This document shows, one piece after another, positions 17,214 to 27,033 of a DNA stretch of 64,000 nt. This stretch comes from Acinetobacter kookii. Its GTDB lineage: Bacteria; Pseudomonadota; Gammaproteobacteria; Pseudomonadales; Moraxellaceae. Each line of letters begins with the position of its first letter. Within the stretch, counting starts at the first letter, position 1. The notes under the pieces were generated by a model. The model saw only the letters and a list, made by a program, of their open reading frames with translations, had not been told where the DNA came from and did not search any database. The stretch lies in NCBI RefSeq assembly GCF_900096895.1, contig NZ_FMYO01000003.1, positions 62,001 through 126,000 on the forward strand, in the 5' to 3' direction. A program made the translations under genes and the position numbers.

Positions 17214-18203
17214 TTAACTGGCCATGGCATCGACGGAGAGTTCTTTGACTGTTGGCTTGGCTTTTTCTGCGATTAAACCTAACTTGCTAAATAACTGTCT
17301 GTCCTTGCCTTCACCGGCATTCGGGGTGGTCAAAAGTTTTTCACCAGAGAAAAGCGAGTTGGCACCCGCCATAAAAGCCAGTGCCTGATCAGAATCAGAT
17401 AAGGATTCACGACCCGCAGACAGGCGGATATAGCTCTTCGGCATAATAATGCGGGCAACTGCAATGGTACGAATCCATTCAGTGACATCCAGTTTTTCCA
17501 CATCAGCCAGTGGCGTACCTTCAATAGGCACCAACATATTGATGGGTACCGATTCAGGGTGAATCGCTAATGTGGCTAACTCATGTAACAAACCAATACG
17601 GTCCTGACTGCTTTCACCCAAGCCGACAATACCGCCACTACAGACTTTCATGCCGGCCTGACGGACAAAGTCCAGTGTATTTAAACGGTCATCAAAGGTA
17701 CGGGTACTGATCACATTGGAATAGTATTCGCGTGAGGTATCCAGATTGTGGTTGTAGTAATCGAGACCGGCATCTTTTAAACGTTCTGCTTGCGACTGAT
17801 TAAGCATGCCTAAAGTCATGCAGGTTTCCAGACCCAGTGACTTGACTTCTCTTACCATTTCCAGCACATAGGGCATATCGCGTTCATGCGGATTACGCCA
17901 CGCGGCTCCCATGCAGAAACGTGATGAGCCAGAAGCAAGCGCTTCTTTGGCTTCCTGAATTACTTTGTCCACGGCTATACGTTTTTCGGCTTCCAGTTTT
18001 GAATCGTAATGTGCAGATTGTGAACAATACTTACAGTCTTCCGGACATTTACCTGTTTTGATTGAAAGCAGGGTGCTGACCTGAATGGTATTTGCAGCAA
18101 AATGTTCACGATGAATGCGCTGTGCTTCAAAAACCAGATCTAAAAAAGGCCGGTTATATAAATCCTGAATTTCTTCTCGTGTCCAGTCATTACGTACATT
18201 CAT
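17214..18203 (-). CDS. bioB: biotin synthase BioB
   Basis: A 329-residue radical-SAM enzyme that inserts sulfur into dethiobiotin, the last step of biotin synthesis. The [4Fe-4S]-SAM cluster motif CPEDCKYC gives Cys53, Cys57 and Cys60. Downstream are [10 protein letters not shown], the TCMTLGML and YYNHNLDTS segments and the second-cluster arginine region [22 protein letters not shown], all typical of BioB. The start is placed at ATG 18203 (MNVRNDW) because the family begins there; an in-frame ATG at 18248 would add 15 unlikely residues. It is a single gene with its own terminator; the other bio genes are elsewhere. Confidence 0.97.
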   Translation of the reverse strand: MNVRNDWTREEIQDLYNRPFLDLVFEAQRIHREHFAANTIQVSTLLSIKTGKCPEDCKYCSQSAHYDSKLEAEKRIAVDKVIQEAKEALASGSSRFCMGAAWRNPHERDMPYVLEMVREVKSLGLETCMTLGMLNQSQAERLKDAGLDYYNHNLDTSREYYSNVISTRTFDDRLNTLDFVRQAGMKVCSGGIVGLGESSQDRIGLLHELATLAIHPESVPINMLVPIEGTPLADVEKLDVTEWIRTIAVARIIMPKSYIRLSAGRESLSDSDQALAFMAGANSLFSGEKLLTTPNAGEGKDRQLFSKLGLIAEKAKPTVKELSVDAMAS

Positions 18204-18488
18204 TAGTGAAATTCCATAATCATCTTCATTATTGCTTTTATCATACATAATTTATGGCAAATCCAAAGGCATAAACGACCAAAAATAAGAGTATCTCACG
18301 ATGGGTTTTTAAAATTTATGCTTATTGTAAGATTTTATATTTAGTAGCAAACTGAACCGATTTAATGTAAATATCACTGCAAAGTTTTTTTATTGTTTTT
18401 ACAAGTTTGTCCTGATCTGGAGTTTATGTTTTTTATTAGGGCAAAACTTTGTCAGTATCTTGAAATTAAAAAACTGGAATGACAGCTG

Positions 18489-19601
18489 TTAATTCCGGTT
18501 CATTATTGAACTGGATTTGGCCCGCTGTTCTTGAATTGCCCAATCAATATGGACTTGCACAATCTCATCATGCTGGTCGCGAGTTTGCTTTAAAGTTTCC
18601 ATAATTTCACGGGAAAAAGGCGCATTGCCCAAACCAATCGCAATATTACGCATAAAGCTTTGGTAACCGGTACGTCGTAGTGGACTACCTTCGGTATGGG
18701 CTAAAAAAGTCTGTTCATCCCAATGCCATAAGTCCAGTAAACTCACCTGATCCAGACCATGTCGCGGATTAAAATCTTCAATTGTGGCTTTCTTGGCAAA
18801 ACTGTTCCAGGGACAAATCAGCTGGCAATCATCACAGCCGAATACACGGTTGCCAATCCCACGGCGCAATTCTTCAGGAATGATGCCTTGATATTCAATG
18901 GTCAGATAGGCAATACATTTACGTGCATCCAGCATGTAGGGCTCAACAATGGCCTGGGTTGGGCAAATATCAATACACGCTGTACACGAGCCGCAGTGCT
19001 TGCTGCTTGGACCATCAAAGGGCAAATCCAGCGAGGTAAATAGCTCGCCCAGGACAAAGAAAGAACCTGATTTTTTATGAATGAGCAGGGTGTGTTTCCC
19101 GGTCCAGCCCATGCCGGCATTTTCAGCCAAAGATTTTTCAAAGATTGGCGCAGAATCAGCAAAGGGACGGGATTCAAAATCTCCCACCTTTTCCCGGATT
19201 TTCGTGGCGAGAGTCTTTAAGCGACCGCGCATGGTTTTGTGGTAATCACGGCCACGGGCATAACGCGCAATGATGGCGGCATTCGGTTCATCCGGTACAT
19301 AACGCGGTTTAGGTGTTTCCACCAAGTAGTTCATCCGGACACAGATGATGCTTTTGGTCCCCGGAAGCAGCAAAGTCGGGTCGGCACGTTTTTCTAGATT
19401 TTCTTGCAGAAATTTCATGTCGCCGTGATAGCCACGTTTCAAATATTCCTGAAAACGTGGCAATTCTTCTTGAGCATCCGGTTTGGCAATGACACAATCA
19501 CTAAAGCCTAATTGCAATGCCTGGGCTTTAATCCACGCCTTCAGCGCTTCAGGATCGGTTTGATCTAAAGGAATTTTTTGTGATGCTGTGGAAGAAGCCA
19601 T
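18489..19601 (-). CDS. queG: epoxyqueuosine reductase QueG
   Basis: About 370 residues. QueG reduces epoxyqueuosine to queuosine in the wobble base of GUN tRNAs, using cobalamin and two [4Fe-4S] clusters. The clusters are visible as HCGSCTACIDICP (Cys203, 206, 209, 213) and FGCDDCQLICPW (Cys256, 259, 263). The N-terminal domain contains PFADSAP with the likely catalytic Asp149. ATG 19601 (MASSTASQK) is preferred over ATG 19625, which would add eight hydrophobic residues and collide with the divergent nnrD start. QueG and the NnrD-type gene are divergent neighbours in many bacteria. Confidence 0.96.
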   Translation of the reverse strand: MASSTASQKIPLDQTDPEALKAWIKAQALQLGFSDCVIAKPDAQEELPRFQEYLKRGYHGDMKFLQENLEKRADPTLLLPGTKSIICVRMNYLVETPKPRYVPDEPNAAIIARYARGRDYHKTMRGRLKTLATKIREKVGDFESRPFADSAPIFEKSLAENAGMGWTGKHTLLIHKKSGSFFVLGELFTSLDLPFDGPSSKHCGSCTACIDICPTQAIVEPYMLDARKCIAYLTIEYQGIIPEELRRGIGNRVFGCDDCQLICPWNSFAKKATIEDFNPRHGLDQVSLLDLWHWDEQTFLAHTEGSPLRRTGYQSFMRNIAIGLGNAPFSREIMETLKQTRDQHDEIVQVHIDWAIQEQRAKSSSIMNRN

Positions 19602-19624
19602 AATGATATAAAAAAGGAAGAACA

Positions 19625-21112
19625 ATGCCTCAGCAAGTTTACCATAGCCCTGTTTATCATAGCCAAAGTATTCAAGCTTGGGAGCAACGCTGGTTTGCCC
19701 GGCAAAACAGTTCTTATGGCCTCATGCAGCAAGTGGCCTGGAGCATTGCACAGCGCTTAGTTCCTGTTTTTCAGCAACAGAATATACAAAATATCGCAGT
19801 TTGCTGTGGGCAGGGCAATAATGCCGGAGATGGATATCTCACGGCTAAATATCTAAAACAATACGGTTTTGATGTCGAGATTTACGCAGCTGAATTGGGT
19901 GCATCCAAAGATTTGCACACTGCCTGTCAGGAGGCAGTAGATGCTGAAATCTGCATCTGTGCAGGGTTTATATTTCAAAAAAAATATGACGCTTATATTG
20001 ATGCGCTGTTTGGCATTGGTTTAAACCGTGAGCTGGGTGCAGACTGGCAGCAGATCATTCAAGGAATTAATGTTCAAACAGGCCTGAAAATCGCCATTGA
20101 TATTCCAAGCGGCTTACACGCCAATAGCGGTCAGCCTTTACCTTGTGCCATTAAGGCAGATTATACCTATACCGCGCTAGGCTTAAAGGCAGGACTTTTT
20201 ACCGGTCAAGGCAAAGAGTTTGCCGGACAGGTGGAGGTGATTTCCCTCATTCCTGCCGATGCTGAATTACAGCCCATTGCCCAGCTTTCGCCAAGGTCTA
20301 TTTCTTTGCCACAGCGTGAGGCTTTTGGTCATAAAGGTAGTTATGGTCATGTGCTTGTGGTCGGTGGTCATGCAGATATGGGCGGCGCAGTGATGATGGC
20401 GGCAGAATCGGCTTTTGCTGCGGGTGCAGGTAAAGTCACCATTGTCTGCCATGAAAAACATCACACCGCGATTTTGGCCCGTGCACCGAATATCATGCTG
20501 CGTGATATCAATGCCTTGACCAAAGCCGAGATTCAGCAGCTTTTAGAACATGTTGATGCGGTGAGTTTCGGGATGGGACTTGGCCGTGACAGCTGGTCGG
20601 AACAGCAATATTTTAAATGGTTCCCTAAAATCAATGCCGCCGATCATTTACAGGTCGTGCTGGATGCAGATGCACTGTGGTTTCTAGCCGAGCATCCAGA
20701 AGCATTAAAATCGGATACTTATGCCACACCACATCCGGGTGAAGCAGCAAAATTGTTAGCTTGCTCGGTCAAAGAAGTTGAAAGCGACCGGATAGCCGCC
20801 ATTCATCAACTTCAGGAAAAATATGCCGGACAATGGGTACTGAAAGGTTCAGGCAGTCTGATTCTGCAAGATCAGCTGTGGATTTGTACCGCCGGTAATG
20901 CGGGTATGGGAACTGGTGGTATGGGGGATGTATTGGCCGGTATGACTGCCAGTTTAAAAGCCCAGTTTGCCGGGAAAATCCAGCTGCATGAAATTGTAAG
21001 CTTGCATGCCTTGGCGGGAGACTGGCTGGCAGAGCAAGGCATGCGCGGTTTGCAGGCCCATCATATGAACGCAGCAATTTATCATGTGGTGAATCAGGGA
21101 AGTCACAAATGA
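19625..21112 (+). CDS. nnrD: bifunctional NAD(P)H-hydrate epimerase / ADP-dependent dehydratase
   Basis: A 495-residue fusion of an N-terminal epimerase (YjeF_N, residues about 10-215, with CGQGNNAGDGYLTAKYL) and a C-terminal dehydratase of ribokinase-like fold (about 225-490, with GHKGSYGHVLVVGG, TPHPGEAAKLL and GMGTGGMGDVLAG). It repairs damaged NADHX and NADPHX. The length fits the E. coli YjeF (NnrD/NnrE) fusion. The gene starts at ATG 19625 after AAGGAAG and overlaps the acylphosphatase gene by 4 bases (ATGA), so the pair is co-translated. Confidence 0.96.
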   Translation: MPQQVYHSPVYHSQSIQAWEQRWFARQNSSYGLMQQVAWSIAQRLVPVFQQQNIQNIAVCCGQGNNAGDGYLTAKYLKQYGFDVEIYAAELGASKDLHTACQEAVDAEICICAGFIFQKKYDAYIDALFGIGLNRELGADWQQIIQGINVQTGLKIAIDIPSGLHANSGQPLPCAIKADYTYTALGLKAGLFTGQGKEFAGQVEVISLIPADAELQPIAQLSPRSISLPQREAFGHKGSYGHVLVVGGHADMGGAVMMAAESAFAAGAGKVTIVCHEKHHTAILARAPNIMLRDINALTKAEIQQLLEHVDAVSFGMGLGRDSWSEQQYFKWFPKINAADHLQVVLDADALWFLAEHPEALKSDTYATPHPGEAAKLLACSVKEVESDRIAAIHQLQEKYAGQWVLKGSGSLILQDQLWICTAGNAGMGTGGMGDVLAGMTASLKAQFAGKIQLHEIVSLHALAGDWLAEQGMRGLQAHHMNAAIYHVVNQGSHK

Positions 21113-21405
21113 ATCAGGCGATCAAACTCATTATTCAGGGCAAGGTTCAAGGTGTCGGTTATCGTCGCTGGTTTGAACAGCAGGCCCGGGAATTAGAACT
21201 GAAAGGTTATGTGAAAAATTTGCCCACGGGTGAAGTGGAGGCCATGCTTGTCTGTGATGAACTGACTATTCAGAAACTTGTGCAGCGAAGTTGGGCAGGG
21301 CCTTATCGGGCAGAAGTTTCCCATATTATTCAAACACCAGTTCAGCCAGATTCGAATCTGAAAGATTTTAAAATATTGTATTCAATGAAAACGCAATCAG
21401 AATAA
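21109..21405 (+). CDS. acyP: acylphosphatase
   Basis: A 98-residue small alpha/beta sandwich hydrolysing acyl phosphates. The signature GKVQGVGYRRW carries the catalytic Arg and GYVKNLPTGEVEA the catalytic Asn. Typical length is 90-100. It is translationally coupled to nnrD through an ATGA overlap. Confidence 0.95.
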   Translation: MNQAIKLIIQGKVQGVGYRRWFEQQARELELKGYVKNLPTGEVEAMLVCDELTIQKLVQRSWAGPYRAEVSHIIQTPVQPDSNLKDFKILYSMKTQSE

Positions 21406-21422
21406 TGATCTAAGAGGGAAAG

Positions 21423-21752
21423 ATGGATAAATATCTGGTGGTGGCTATAGTCGTGATCTTATGCATATTCATCGTTATTTATACGCAGCGCGCTGATATG
21501 AGTTCAGCGAGCAGGTCATTTAAAGACATTGTGCAAAAAGAATTCAATAAATATAAGGTCATTGAAAAGAATCAGACCATTATGATTTGTGAAATTAACC
21601 ATCGTAACGAACTGGATGAGCTGGTGTTGATTCGAATTGATCCGAGCCAGAAAAAGAACGTCAGGAACTTTGGGCGGAGAATCACTTTTACCTATAGCAA
21701 GGAACCCTCAGTTCGGGAAATGCGTCAGGATTTTGCGCCATATCTTTCATGA
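21423..21752 (+). CDS. single-pass membrane protein, function unknown
   Basis: A 109-residue protein with one N-terminal hydrophobic segment (residues 4-21, LVVAIVVILCIFIVIYT) followed by a soluble, positively charged domain. GAGGGAAAG immediately before ATG 21423 is a good ribosome binding site. It is 17 bases after acyP and thus likely in the nnrD operon. No catalytic motif is visible and I do not recognise the family. Convergent with ruvC, with only 6 bases between stops and no separate terminator. Confidence 0.75.
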   Translation: MDKYLVVAIVVILCIFIVIYTQRADMSSASRSFKDIVQKEFNKYKVIEKNQTIMICEINHRNELDELVLIRIDPSQKKNVRNFGRRITFTYSKEPSVREMRQDFAPYLS

Positions 21753-21758
21753 ATTGAC

Positions 21759-22304
21759 TTAGCGTCTGCGAACACTATATCGGCTACGACCACGGGCCAT
21801 GCCCCCTAAGGCATTCAGTACCGCCATTTTACTCATGCTGCCTGACGCATGTGCATGGCAAATGGCTGCGGCCAGTGCATCGGCAGCATCCTGCTGTGGT
21901 TTAATGCTTAAATTTAAAATCCGCATCACCATCATCTGTACCTGTTCTTTATCCGCTGCCCCATAACCCACGACCGATTGCTTGATTTGGCGGGCCGTAT
22001 ATTCAGCAACCTGCAAATCCAGATTGACCAAAGCCGCAATGGCTGCACCACGGGCCTGACCGAGTTTTAAAGCAGAGTCCGGGTTTTGTGCCATAAACAC
22101 CTGTTCGACTGCGGCTTCAGTAGGGCCATGAAATTTAACAATCCGTTCCACACCTGCAAAAATCCGTTTTAAACGCTCAGGCATTTCCGGAGTTTCGGTA
22201 CGAATGGTTCCTGCATCTACAAAAGTCAGTTTCTGCCCATCTTTTTCGATGATGCCATAACCTGTTAAACGTGAACCGGGGTCAATACCGATAATTAATG
22301 ACAT
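21759..22304 (-). CDS. ruvC: Holliday junction resolvase RuvC
   Basis: A 181-residue RNase H-fold endonuclease that resolves four-way DNA junctions with RuvAB. The four acidic metal ligands are in [12 protein letters not shown] (Asp7), AVEQVF (Glu), and [13 protein letters not shown] (two Asp). Length matches the family (about 170-180). It is monocistronic here: ruvA and ruvB are not adjacent. ATG 22304 is the only sensible start. Confidence 0.97.
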   Translation of the reverse strand: MSLIIGIDPGSRLTGYGIIEKDGQKLTFVDAGTIRTETPEMPERLKRIFAGVERIVKFHGPTEAAVEQVFMAQNPDSALKLGQARGAAIAALVNLDLQVAEYTARQIKQSVVGYGAADKEQVQMMVMRILNLSIKPQQDAADALAAAICHAHASGSMSKMAVLNALGGMARGRSRYSVRRR

Positions 22305-22426
22305 GCAAAGCCTTTAAAAATAAAATAATGCCCATATTGTTACATAAGCGTAGCAAAAAAGCTTGATGGTGATTAAGCCGTAAATGACTACACCTTATTC
22401 ATTTTGTTGAGATTAGATTAATTTTC

Positions 22427-23002
22427 ATGAAATTATTTCTTATTGTACTGGTTGGCTTAATCCTGGAAGTCTTTGTCTGGATTGGCGTGGGCGACCTCGT
22501 CGGCAGCATGTGGTACGTGTTTTTCTGGTTTGTTGCAGCCTTTTTTATCGGTATGAACCTGATTCGTAAATATTCAGCGGGTTTAATGCCGCAAATGCAG
22601 CAGATGCAGATGGGGCAAATGAGTGGCGACCCTGCATTGACCAATAATCTGCCTAAAATTCTGGCCGGTTTTTTCCTGCTGATTCCAGGTTTAATAACCG
22701 ATGTTTTGGCATTACTGATTTTGATTCCGGGCGTTCAGAATACATTTAAAAATGTCATGATGAAAACCATGGCCAAACGTCAGCAAGCCATGATGGATAA
22801 AATGATGGGTGGCATGATGGGTAATATGAATGGCATGGGTGGTGATGCTCAGGGTCAGAATCCATTTGCCGATTTAATGCGTCAAATGCAAGACATGCAA
22901 CAGGGCGGTTCACAGCGTCGCGATTCCAGCATTATTGATGGTGAAGCGCGTGAAGTGACACCCGAAGCGAAAAAAATTGAAATGAAAGATGTGAAAAAAT
23001 AA
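22427..23002 (+). CDS. fxsA: FxsA family membrane protein with Met-rich tail
   Basis: A 191-residue protein with N-terminal hydrophobic helices (about 3-22 and 25-42) and another about 78-100 (AGFFLLIPGLITDVLALLIL), the conserved FxsA membrane motif. FxsA overproduction is known to relieve F-plasmid exclusion of phage T7; its normal role is unclear. The cytoplasmic tail is unusually rich in Met, Gly and Gln (MMDKMMGGMMGNMNGMGG), followed by a charged end. The tail may bind copper or act as an oxidant sink, but that is speculation. The gene ends at a clear terminator. Confidence 0.9.
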   Translation: MKLFLIVLVGLILEVFVWIGVGDLVGSMWYVFFWFVAAFFIGMNLIRKYSAGLMPQMQQMQMGQMSGDPALTNNLPKILAGFFLLIPGLITDVLALLILIPGVQNTFKNVMMKTMAKRQQAMMDKMMGGMMGNMNGMGGDAQGQNPFADLMRQMQDMQQGGSQRRDSSIIDGEAREVTPEAKKIEMKDVKK

Positions 23003-23021
23003 TTTTTTAAATGATATTTTT

Positions 23022-23050
23022 AAGCCGAATCATGAGAATTCGGCTTTTTT
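23022..23050 (+). terminator. terminator after fxsA
   Basis: AAGCCGAAT and ATTCGGCTT stem with a short CATGAGA loop and a T6 tail. Confidence 0.9.
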
Positions 23051-23147
23051 ATGTTCTGGATTTTTATCTAAATTATTTAAAGCTGCAATCATGCAAAAAA
23101 TTGAACAGGCGATATAATACGGTTTTTAAAAAATCTCCTCTCTTTCT

Positions 23148-23789
23148 ATGTCACTGCTTTTGACCATTTGTGCACTGCATTTTGTTGCACAGCTTAGCCC
23201 GGGACCGGATGTTCTATTGATTGCCAGAAGTTCGGCATCGACCTCAAGAGCGAATACATTAAAGATTATTCTGGGTATTTCTGTGGGTATTCTGGTTTGG
23301 GTGGTGCTGACCTTGCTGGGTTTCACTGTACTGGTTGAACAATTTCCCTGGATACAACAGATTTTGATGCTGGTTGGTGGGCTGTTTTTAGCGCGGATGG
23401 GCTGGGCCATGTTGAATGGCGGTTTAAAAACCCTTAAACAGCACACCGGCGTAGAGACGGATGGTCAACAGGTTGCGACAGCAGATACCCAAAATTATTT
23501 TTTATCGGGATTATGGACCAATCTCTCCAATCCCAAAACGCTGATTTATTTTAGTAGTGTCTTTTCTCTGGCCTTAAGTTCTTCCGCTTCAAATCATTTA
23601 AAAACACAGCTGGCCATCATTATTCCCCTACAAACCTTTTTGGTCTTTGCTCTGCTCATGCTGATTTTATCCATGCCAAAAATTAAAAGGGCCTATCAGC
23701 GTTCGGGCAGTTATATTGATGTAATCTCGGGCGGATTATTCCTGATTTTTGCCATCTGGTTGTGGTATGACGCATTGACCATGCTTTAA
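23148..23789 (+). CDS. LysE/RhtB-family amino-acid exporter
   Basis: A 213-residue inner-membrane protein with about six hydrophobic segments. The family signature SPGPDVLLIARSS (about 17-29) follows the first helix, and GLWTNLSNPKTLIYF is the second conserved block. Members export amino acids or homoserine lactones with proton coupling; the substrate cannot be told from sequence. No clear Shine-Dalgarno precedes ATG 23148. It converges on a small minus-strand gene with a 4-base overlap of the stops. Confidence 0.92.
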   Translation: MSLLLTICALHFVAQLSPGPDVLLIARSSASTSRANTLKIILGISVGILVWVVLTLLGFTVLVEQFPWIQQILMLVGGLFLARMGWAMLNGGLKTLKQHTGVETDGQQVATADTQNYFLSGLWTNLSNPKTLIYFSSVFSLALSSSASNHLKTQLAIIIPLQTFLVFALLMLILSMPKIKRAYQRSGSYIDVISGGLFLIFAIWLWYDALTML

Positions 23790-23974
23790 TGCTCTGTACT
23801 GATATCTTCAGTCGCAGGAATAGATGAGGGAGCAGAGGATATGACTTGCTCATTTTTTTGTGGCTGTACATAACGGTTAGGTTTTAAGGTTGTTTCTGTA
23901 TTTTCTGAACCTTTATAACTACGACTACGGTTGGCACGTTCGCGTAAGCCGCCTTTTTTAATCAGTTGAACCAT
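23786..23974 (-). CDS. 62-residue basic protein with a perfect ribosome binding site
   Basis: ATG 23974 is preceded by AGGAGG with 5 bases spacing, among the best ribosome sites in the window, so I accept this small ORF. The N-terminal half is strongly basic (QLIKKGGLRERANRSRSYKG) and the rest polar and probably disordered. It could be a ribosome- or nucleic-acid-associated small protein. The family is not recognised. The 3' end overlaps the stop region of the convergent LysE-type gene. Confidence 0.7.
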   Translation of the reverse strand: MVQLIKKGGLRERANRSRSYKGSENTETTLKPNRYVQPQKNEQVISSAPSSIPATEDISTEH

Positions 23975-24289
23975 ACTATCCTCCTAGTCATTTACCGCTA
24001 TTTTACTAAAAATATGAGCCAGCATGTGGAGATAAAAATATCAAGATTAAAAGGTGATGTATGCGTATGATAAATCATCACTCTTTATTTTGAGGTTTTA
24101 AAATTTTATATAAAAATTAATAAGTTATTATGGTTTTAATGATGTTTTTGCTTAGGGAACTTTACAGGTGACTCAATAGGCTTGTATTCCCCAAAAGACT
24201 GGCTTAATATTTTATTGAGACTCCAGTCCATCAGTGCCAAGAGTGGAAAAATAAAAACAAAAACAGTAGAAAGTGATAGGAGCATACCT
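23975..24289. other. intergenic, about 315 bp, no gene
   Basis: AT-rich divergent promoter space between the 62-residue gene and the zinc-ribbon gene. I see no repeat or hairpin of note. Confidence 0.5.
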
Positions 24290-24523
24290 ATGTTATATCA
24301 ATATCATTGTGCCTGTTGTAACAAGGTTGTGGAATCAACCGAAAAAGAATGCACAAATTGCGGTTCACACAATATTAAAAGTCCTTACGGTTTCTGGATT
24401 TTTTGTATTTTAACCTGCCTGGCAGCCGTGATTCTCTTTAAGATTGTCCATGTTTATTTACAGGATCATCAAGACGTTCCGGTGCAACCCTCGGTACTCG
24501 AAGTGATTAGTGCCAGACAATAA
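24290..24523 (+). CDS. zinc-ribbon single-pass membrane protein
   Basis: About 77 residues from ATG 24290, chosen because AGGAG sits 7 bases upstream; the same frame is open back to 24182 but without a start signal. The N terminus is a zinc ribbon (CACC then CTNC, about 20 residues apart) and a transmembrane helix follows (about 36-54, FWIFCILTCLAAVILFKIV). Such proteins are common but uncharacterised membrane-anchored rubredoxin-like ribbons. The gene is followed by a terminator. Confidence 0.75.
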   Translation: MLYQYHCACCNKVVESTEKECTNCGSHNIKSPYGFWIFCILTCLAAVILFKIVHVYLQDHQDVPVQPSVLEVISARQ

Positions 24524-24545
24524 TAGACTTCGGTTTGAAGGATTG

Positions 24546-24577
24546 AAAAAATCCTGATTGTTGATGATCAGGATTTT
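24546..24577. terminator. bidirectional terminator
   Basis: AAAAATCCTGAT and ATCAGGATTTT with a 9-base loop, between the convergent zinc-ribbon and YdhR-like genes. Confidence 0.85.
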
Positions 24578-24591
24578 GTGGGGATCAGTTT

Positions 24592-24903
24592 TTAGATATT
24601 TAAAAAGTCTGCCTGATTGATGGCAGATAGAGCTTGGTTCACTTCAAAAATTTTTCCACGAATATGATCGATGCCAAAACTTTGCAGACGTGCAGTGTGC
24701 ATGTGTAAGTATTTTTCTGCATTGGCTTGGCTGTCAAATAAATAGATGCCGCCTGCTTCCTGATAGGCACTATTTTCTGTCCATATTTTCCATAGCAGGC
24801 CATCTTCCTGATTAATGCTTTCGGCAAGTTGCTGATAGGCTTGACTCATTTCCGCTCCAAATGGACCTTGAGAAGGGAAGTCAACTTGAAGAATAACGGC
24901 CAT
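24592..24903 (-). CDS. YdhR-type putative monooxygenase
   Basis: A 103-residue protein matching the YdhR dimeric ferredoxin-like barrel family. It starts MAVILQVDFPSQGPFG and contains GLLWKIWTEN, GGIYLFDSQANAEKYL and FEVNQALS. The family is structurally similar to cofactor-free monooxygenases (ABM/EthD) and is only putatively enzymatic. It stands alone, with a terminator on its 3' side, upstream of which metK runs in the same direction. Confidence 0.85.
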   Translation of the reverse strand: MAVILQVDFPSQGPFGAEMSQAYQQLAESINQEDGLLWKIWTENSAYQEAGGIYLFDSQANAEKYLHMHTARLQSFGIDHIRGKIFEVNQALSAINQADFLNI

Positions 24904-24986
24904 TTTTTTTATCCTGTGCCATAAAAAGATGATTGATCATAACATTTTAAGCTTTTGTATATTATTTTAAAGCAGAAATAAAAAAA

Positions 24987-25008
24987 CCCACAAAAATGTG
25001 GGCTTTTT
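24987..25008. terminator. metK terminator
   Basis: CCCACA and TGTGGG around AAAA; a T-run follows on the minus strand, downstream of metK. Confidence 0.85.
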
Positions 25009-25018
25009 GATGGAAAAA

Positions 25019-26185
25019 TTACAGTCCGGCAGAAGCTTTAAGCGCTTCGACTTTATCAGTTTTTTCCCAGGTAAATGCAGTGTCTGAACCTTGACGGCCA
25101 AAGTGACCATAAGCTGCAGTTTGCTTGTACATCGGTTGAATCAGGTTCAACATGCGGGTGATGCCATATGGGCGTAAGTCAAAGTGCTCACGAACCAATT
25201 GAATAATGAATTCTTCAGGCACTTTTGCAGTATTAAATGTATTGATTGAAATAGAAGTTGGCTCAGCAACACCAATTGCATAAGACACCTGAATTTCACA
25301 TTTATCTGCAAGGCCCGCTGCCACAATATTTTTCGCTACATAACGGCCGGCATAAGCTGCTGAACGGTCAACTTTTGATGGATCTTTACCAGAGAACGCA
25401 CCGCCGCCGTGACGAGCCATACCGCCGTAAGTATCGACAATGATTTTACGGCCAGTTAAACCACAGTCACCCACAGGACCGCCAATCACAAACATCCCGG
25501 TCGGGTTGATGTGGAATTTGGTGTCTGCATGGAACATTTCTGCAGGAATGATTTTTTTCACGATTTCTTCAATCACAGCTTCTTTAAGATTGGCTTGTGA
25601 AATTTCAGGATCATGTTGGGTAGAAAGTACCACGGCATCCAGACGAACCGGCAGGCCATTTTCATAGGCAAAAGTCACCTGACTTTTCGCATCCGGACGT
25701 AACCATGGTAGAGAACCATTGCGACGTAACTCAGCCTGTTTTTCCATCAAGCGGTGTGCATATGAAATTGGAGCTGGCATTAAAACGTCAGTTTCACGGC
25801 TGGCATAACCGAACATCAAGCCCTGGTCACCGGCACCCTGATCTTCAGGTTTTTGGCGGTCTACACCCTGAGCAATTTCAGGAGACTGCTTACCAATCAT
25901 GTTGATTACCGCACAGGTTGAACCATCAAAACCGAGGTCAGAATGGTGGTAACCAATGCCATTTACGGTTTGACGTACAATCGCTTCGAAGTCAACATTT
26001 GCCGTTGTTGTGATTTCACCGGCAAGTACTACCGCACCCGTTTTTACAAGCGTTTCACAAGCAACCCGTGCATATGGGTCTTCTTTTAAGATTGCATCCA
26101 AAATAGCGTCACTGATTTGGTCAGCCATTTTATCCGGATGGCCTTCGCTTACAGATTCCGAGGTAAATACAGCGTACTCGCGCAT
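25019..26185 (-). CDS. metK: S-adenosylmethionine synthase MetK
   Basis: A 388-residue enzyme making SAM from methionine and ATP; cytosolic homotetramer. Signatures visible are [31 protein letters not shown] (methionine/ATP loop) and [19 protein letters not shown] (P-loop-like phosphate site). The start is at ATG 26185 by family alignment; ATG 26197 would add four residues. It is preceded by a long non-coding region, so it probably has its own regulated promoter. I see no familiar SAM riboswitch pattern there. Confidence 0.98.
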   Translation of the reverse strand: MREYAVFTSESVSEGHPDKMADQISDAILDAILKEDPYARVACETLVKTGAVVLAGEITTTANVDFEAIVRQTVNGIGYHHSDLGFDGSTCAVINMIGKQSPEIAQGVDRQKPEDQGAGDQGLMFGYASRETDVLMPAPISYAHRLMEKQAELRRNGSLPWLRPDAKSQVTFAYENGLPVRLDAVVLSTQHDPEISQANLKEAVIEEIVKKIIPAEMFHADTKFHINPTGMFVIGGPVGDCGLTGRKIIVDTYGGMARHGGGAFSGKDPSKVDRSAAYAGRYVAKNIVAAGLADKCEIQVSYAIGVAEPTSISINTFNTAKVPEEFIIQLVREHFDLRPYGITRMLNLIQPMYKQTAAYGHFGRQGSDTAFTWEKTDKVEALKASAGL

Positions 26186-27033
26186 AAGTCCTATCACAGT
26201 TAATAATTCAAAAGACGCAATATGTTACATCGAGTTGGTCTTTTGGGCCAGTTCTAGACGATAAAAATGGATGAATTTATTTCAATTCAATGACTTTTTA
26301 ATTGATATGGGCATCTAAAAAACTGATAAGCCAGTAAAATTGAGTTTGAAAATTGACATTTACCCTTCATGAATTTTGTTAAGCAAATATTTACCCAGGA
26401 ATTCAAACGTGGGACTGTTTTGAATTGAAAAACTCTCATGGAGAATAATAAAAGGATTTTATGGTTTAAAAAGATGATAAATATTAGCTGCTTATATTTA
26501 TTTCCTTGGTGGGAATTTAGACTTGACCCAGCTTGCTGGGAAGGGGTTGAATAAAAGCCATCCAGTAAAAAGTAACCATGAACAGGGGTTAAATTTTTCA
26601 GTTAGTTTTATTTGAGCTGAATTTAATTCAGTTTTTTGGGTTTTGCACATTTATTCATCATTCTCGCGAAACTAAAATTGAGCTGCTTTGATTCTGTATT
26701 GAAAATCTGTCAAATCATCAGCAAATGAAAATGATTTTATGAATGATAGAGGTCTTGAATGATATATCCACTCCTTAAAAGGCAGCGGACTGTTCGTTCA
26801 AATGTCATATATAAGTTTTAAACTCAATAGGTCAAGGCATTTACGTGGGTGCCAAGTCCCTGCAAATGATCTGAAATTGAGCTTTGCCTGCATTAAAATA
26901 TGCCCCGAGGTGAATAAATGCCGAAATGTTGGCTATTAGGCTTTACCCCTTGCTGTTTTTTTAAGACAATATAGCCAGCTTTGAATTTTCCTATTCATCA
27001 TCTTCTTTAAACGATTTAGTTGGACTCTGACCT
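26186..27033. other. 848 bp divergent non-coding region between metK and transketolase
   Basis: No supported ORF. A CCCAGC-TT-GCTGGG hairpin is at about 26528-26541. AT-rich promoter-like stretches flank both genes. The 26810-26960 part, close to the transketolase start, is less AT-rich and may hold a leader RNA. The length is unusual for this compact genome. Confidence 0.6.

Noticed and set aside
24182-24289. N-terminal extension of the zinc-ribbon membrane protein
   Set aside because: No start signal, and the AGGAG sits in front of ATG 24290.
26186-27033. SAM riboswitch ahead of metK
   Set aside because: I looked for the expected kink-turn and terminator pattern and did not see it; hairpins there are short and unrelated.
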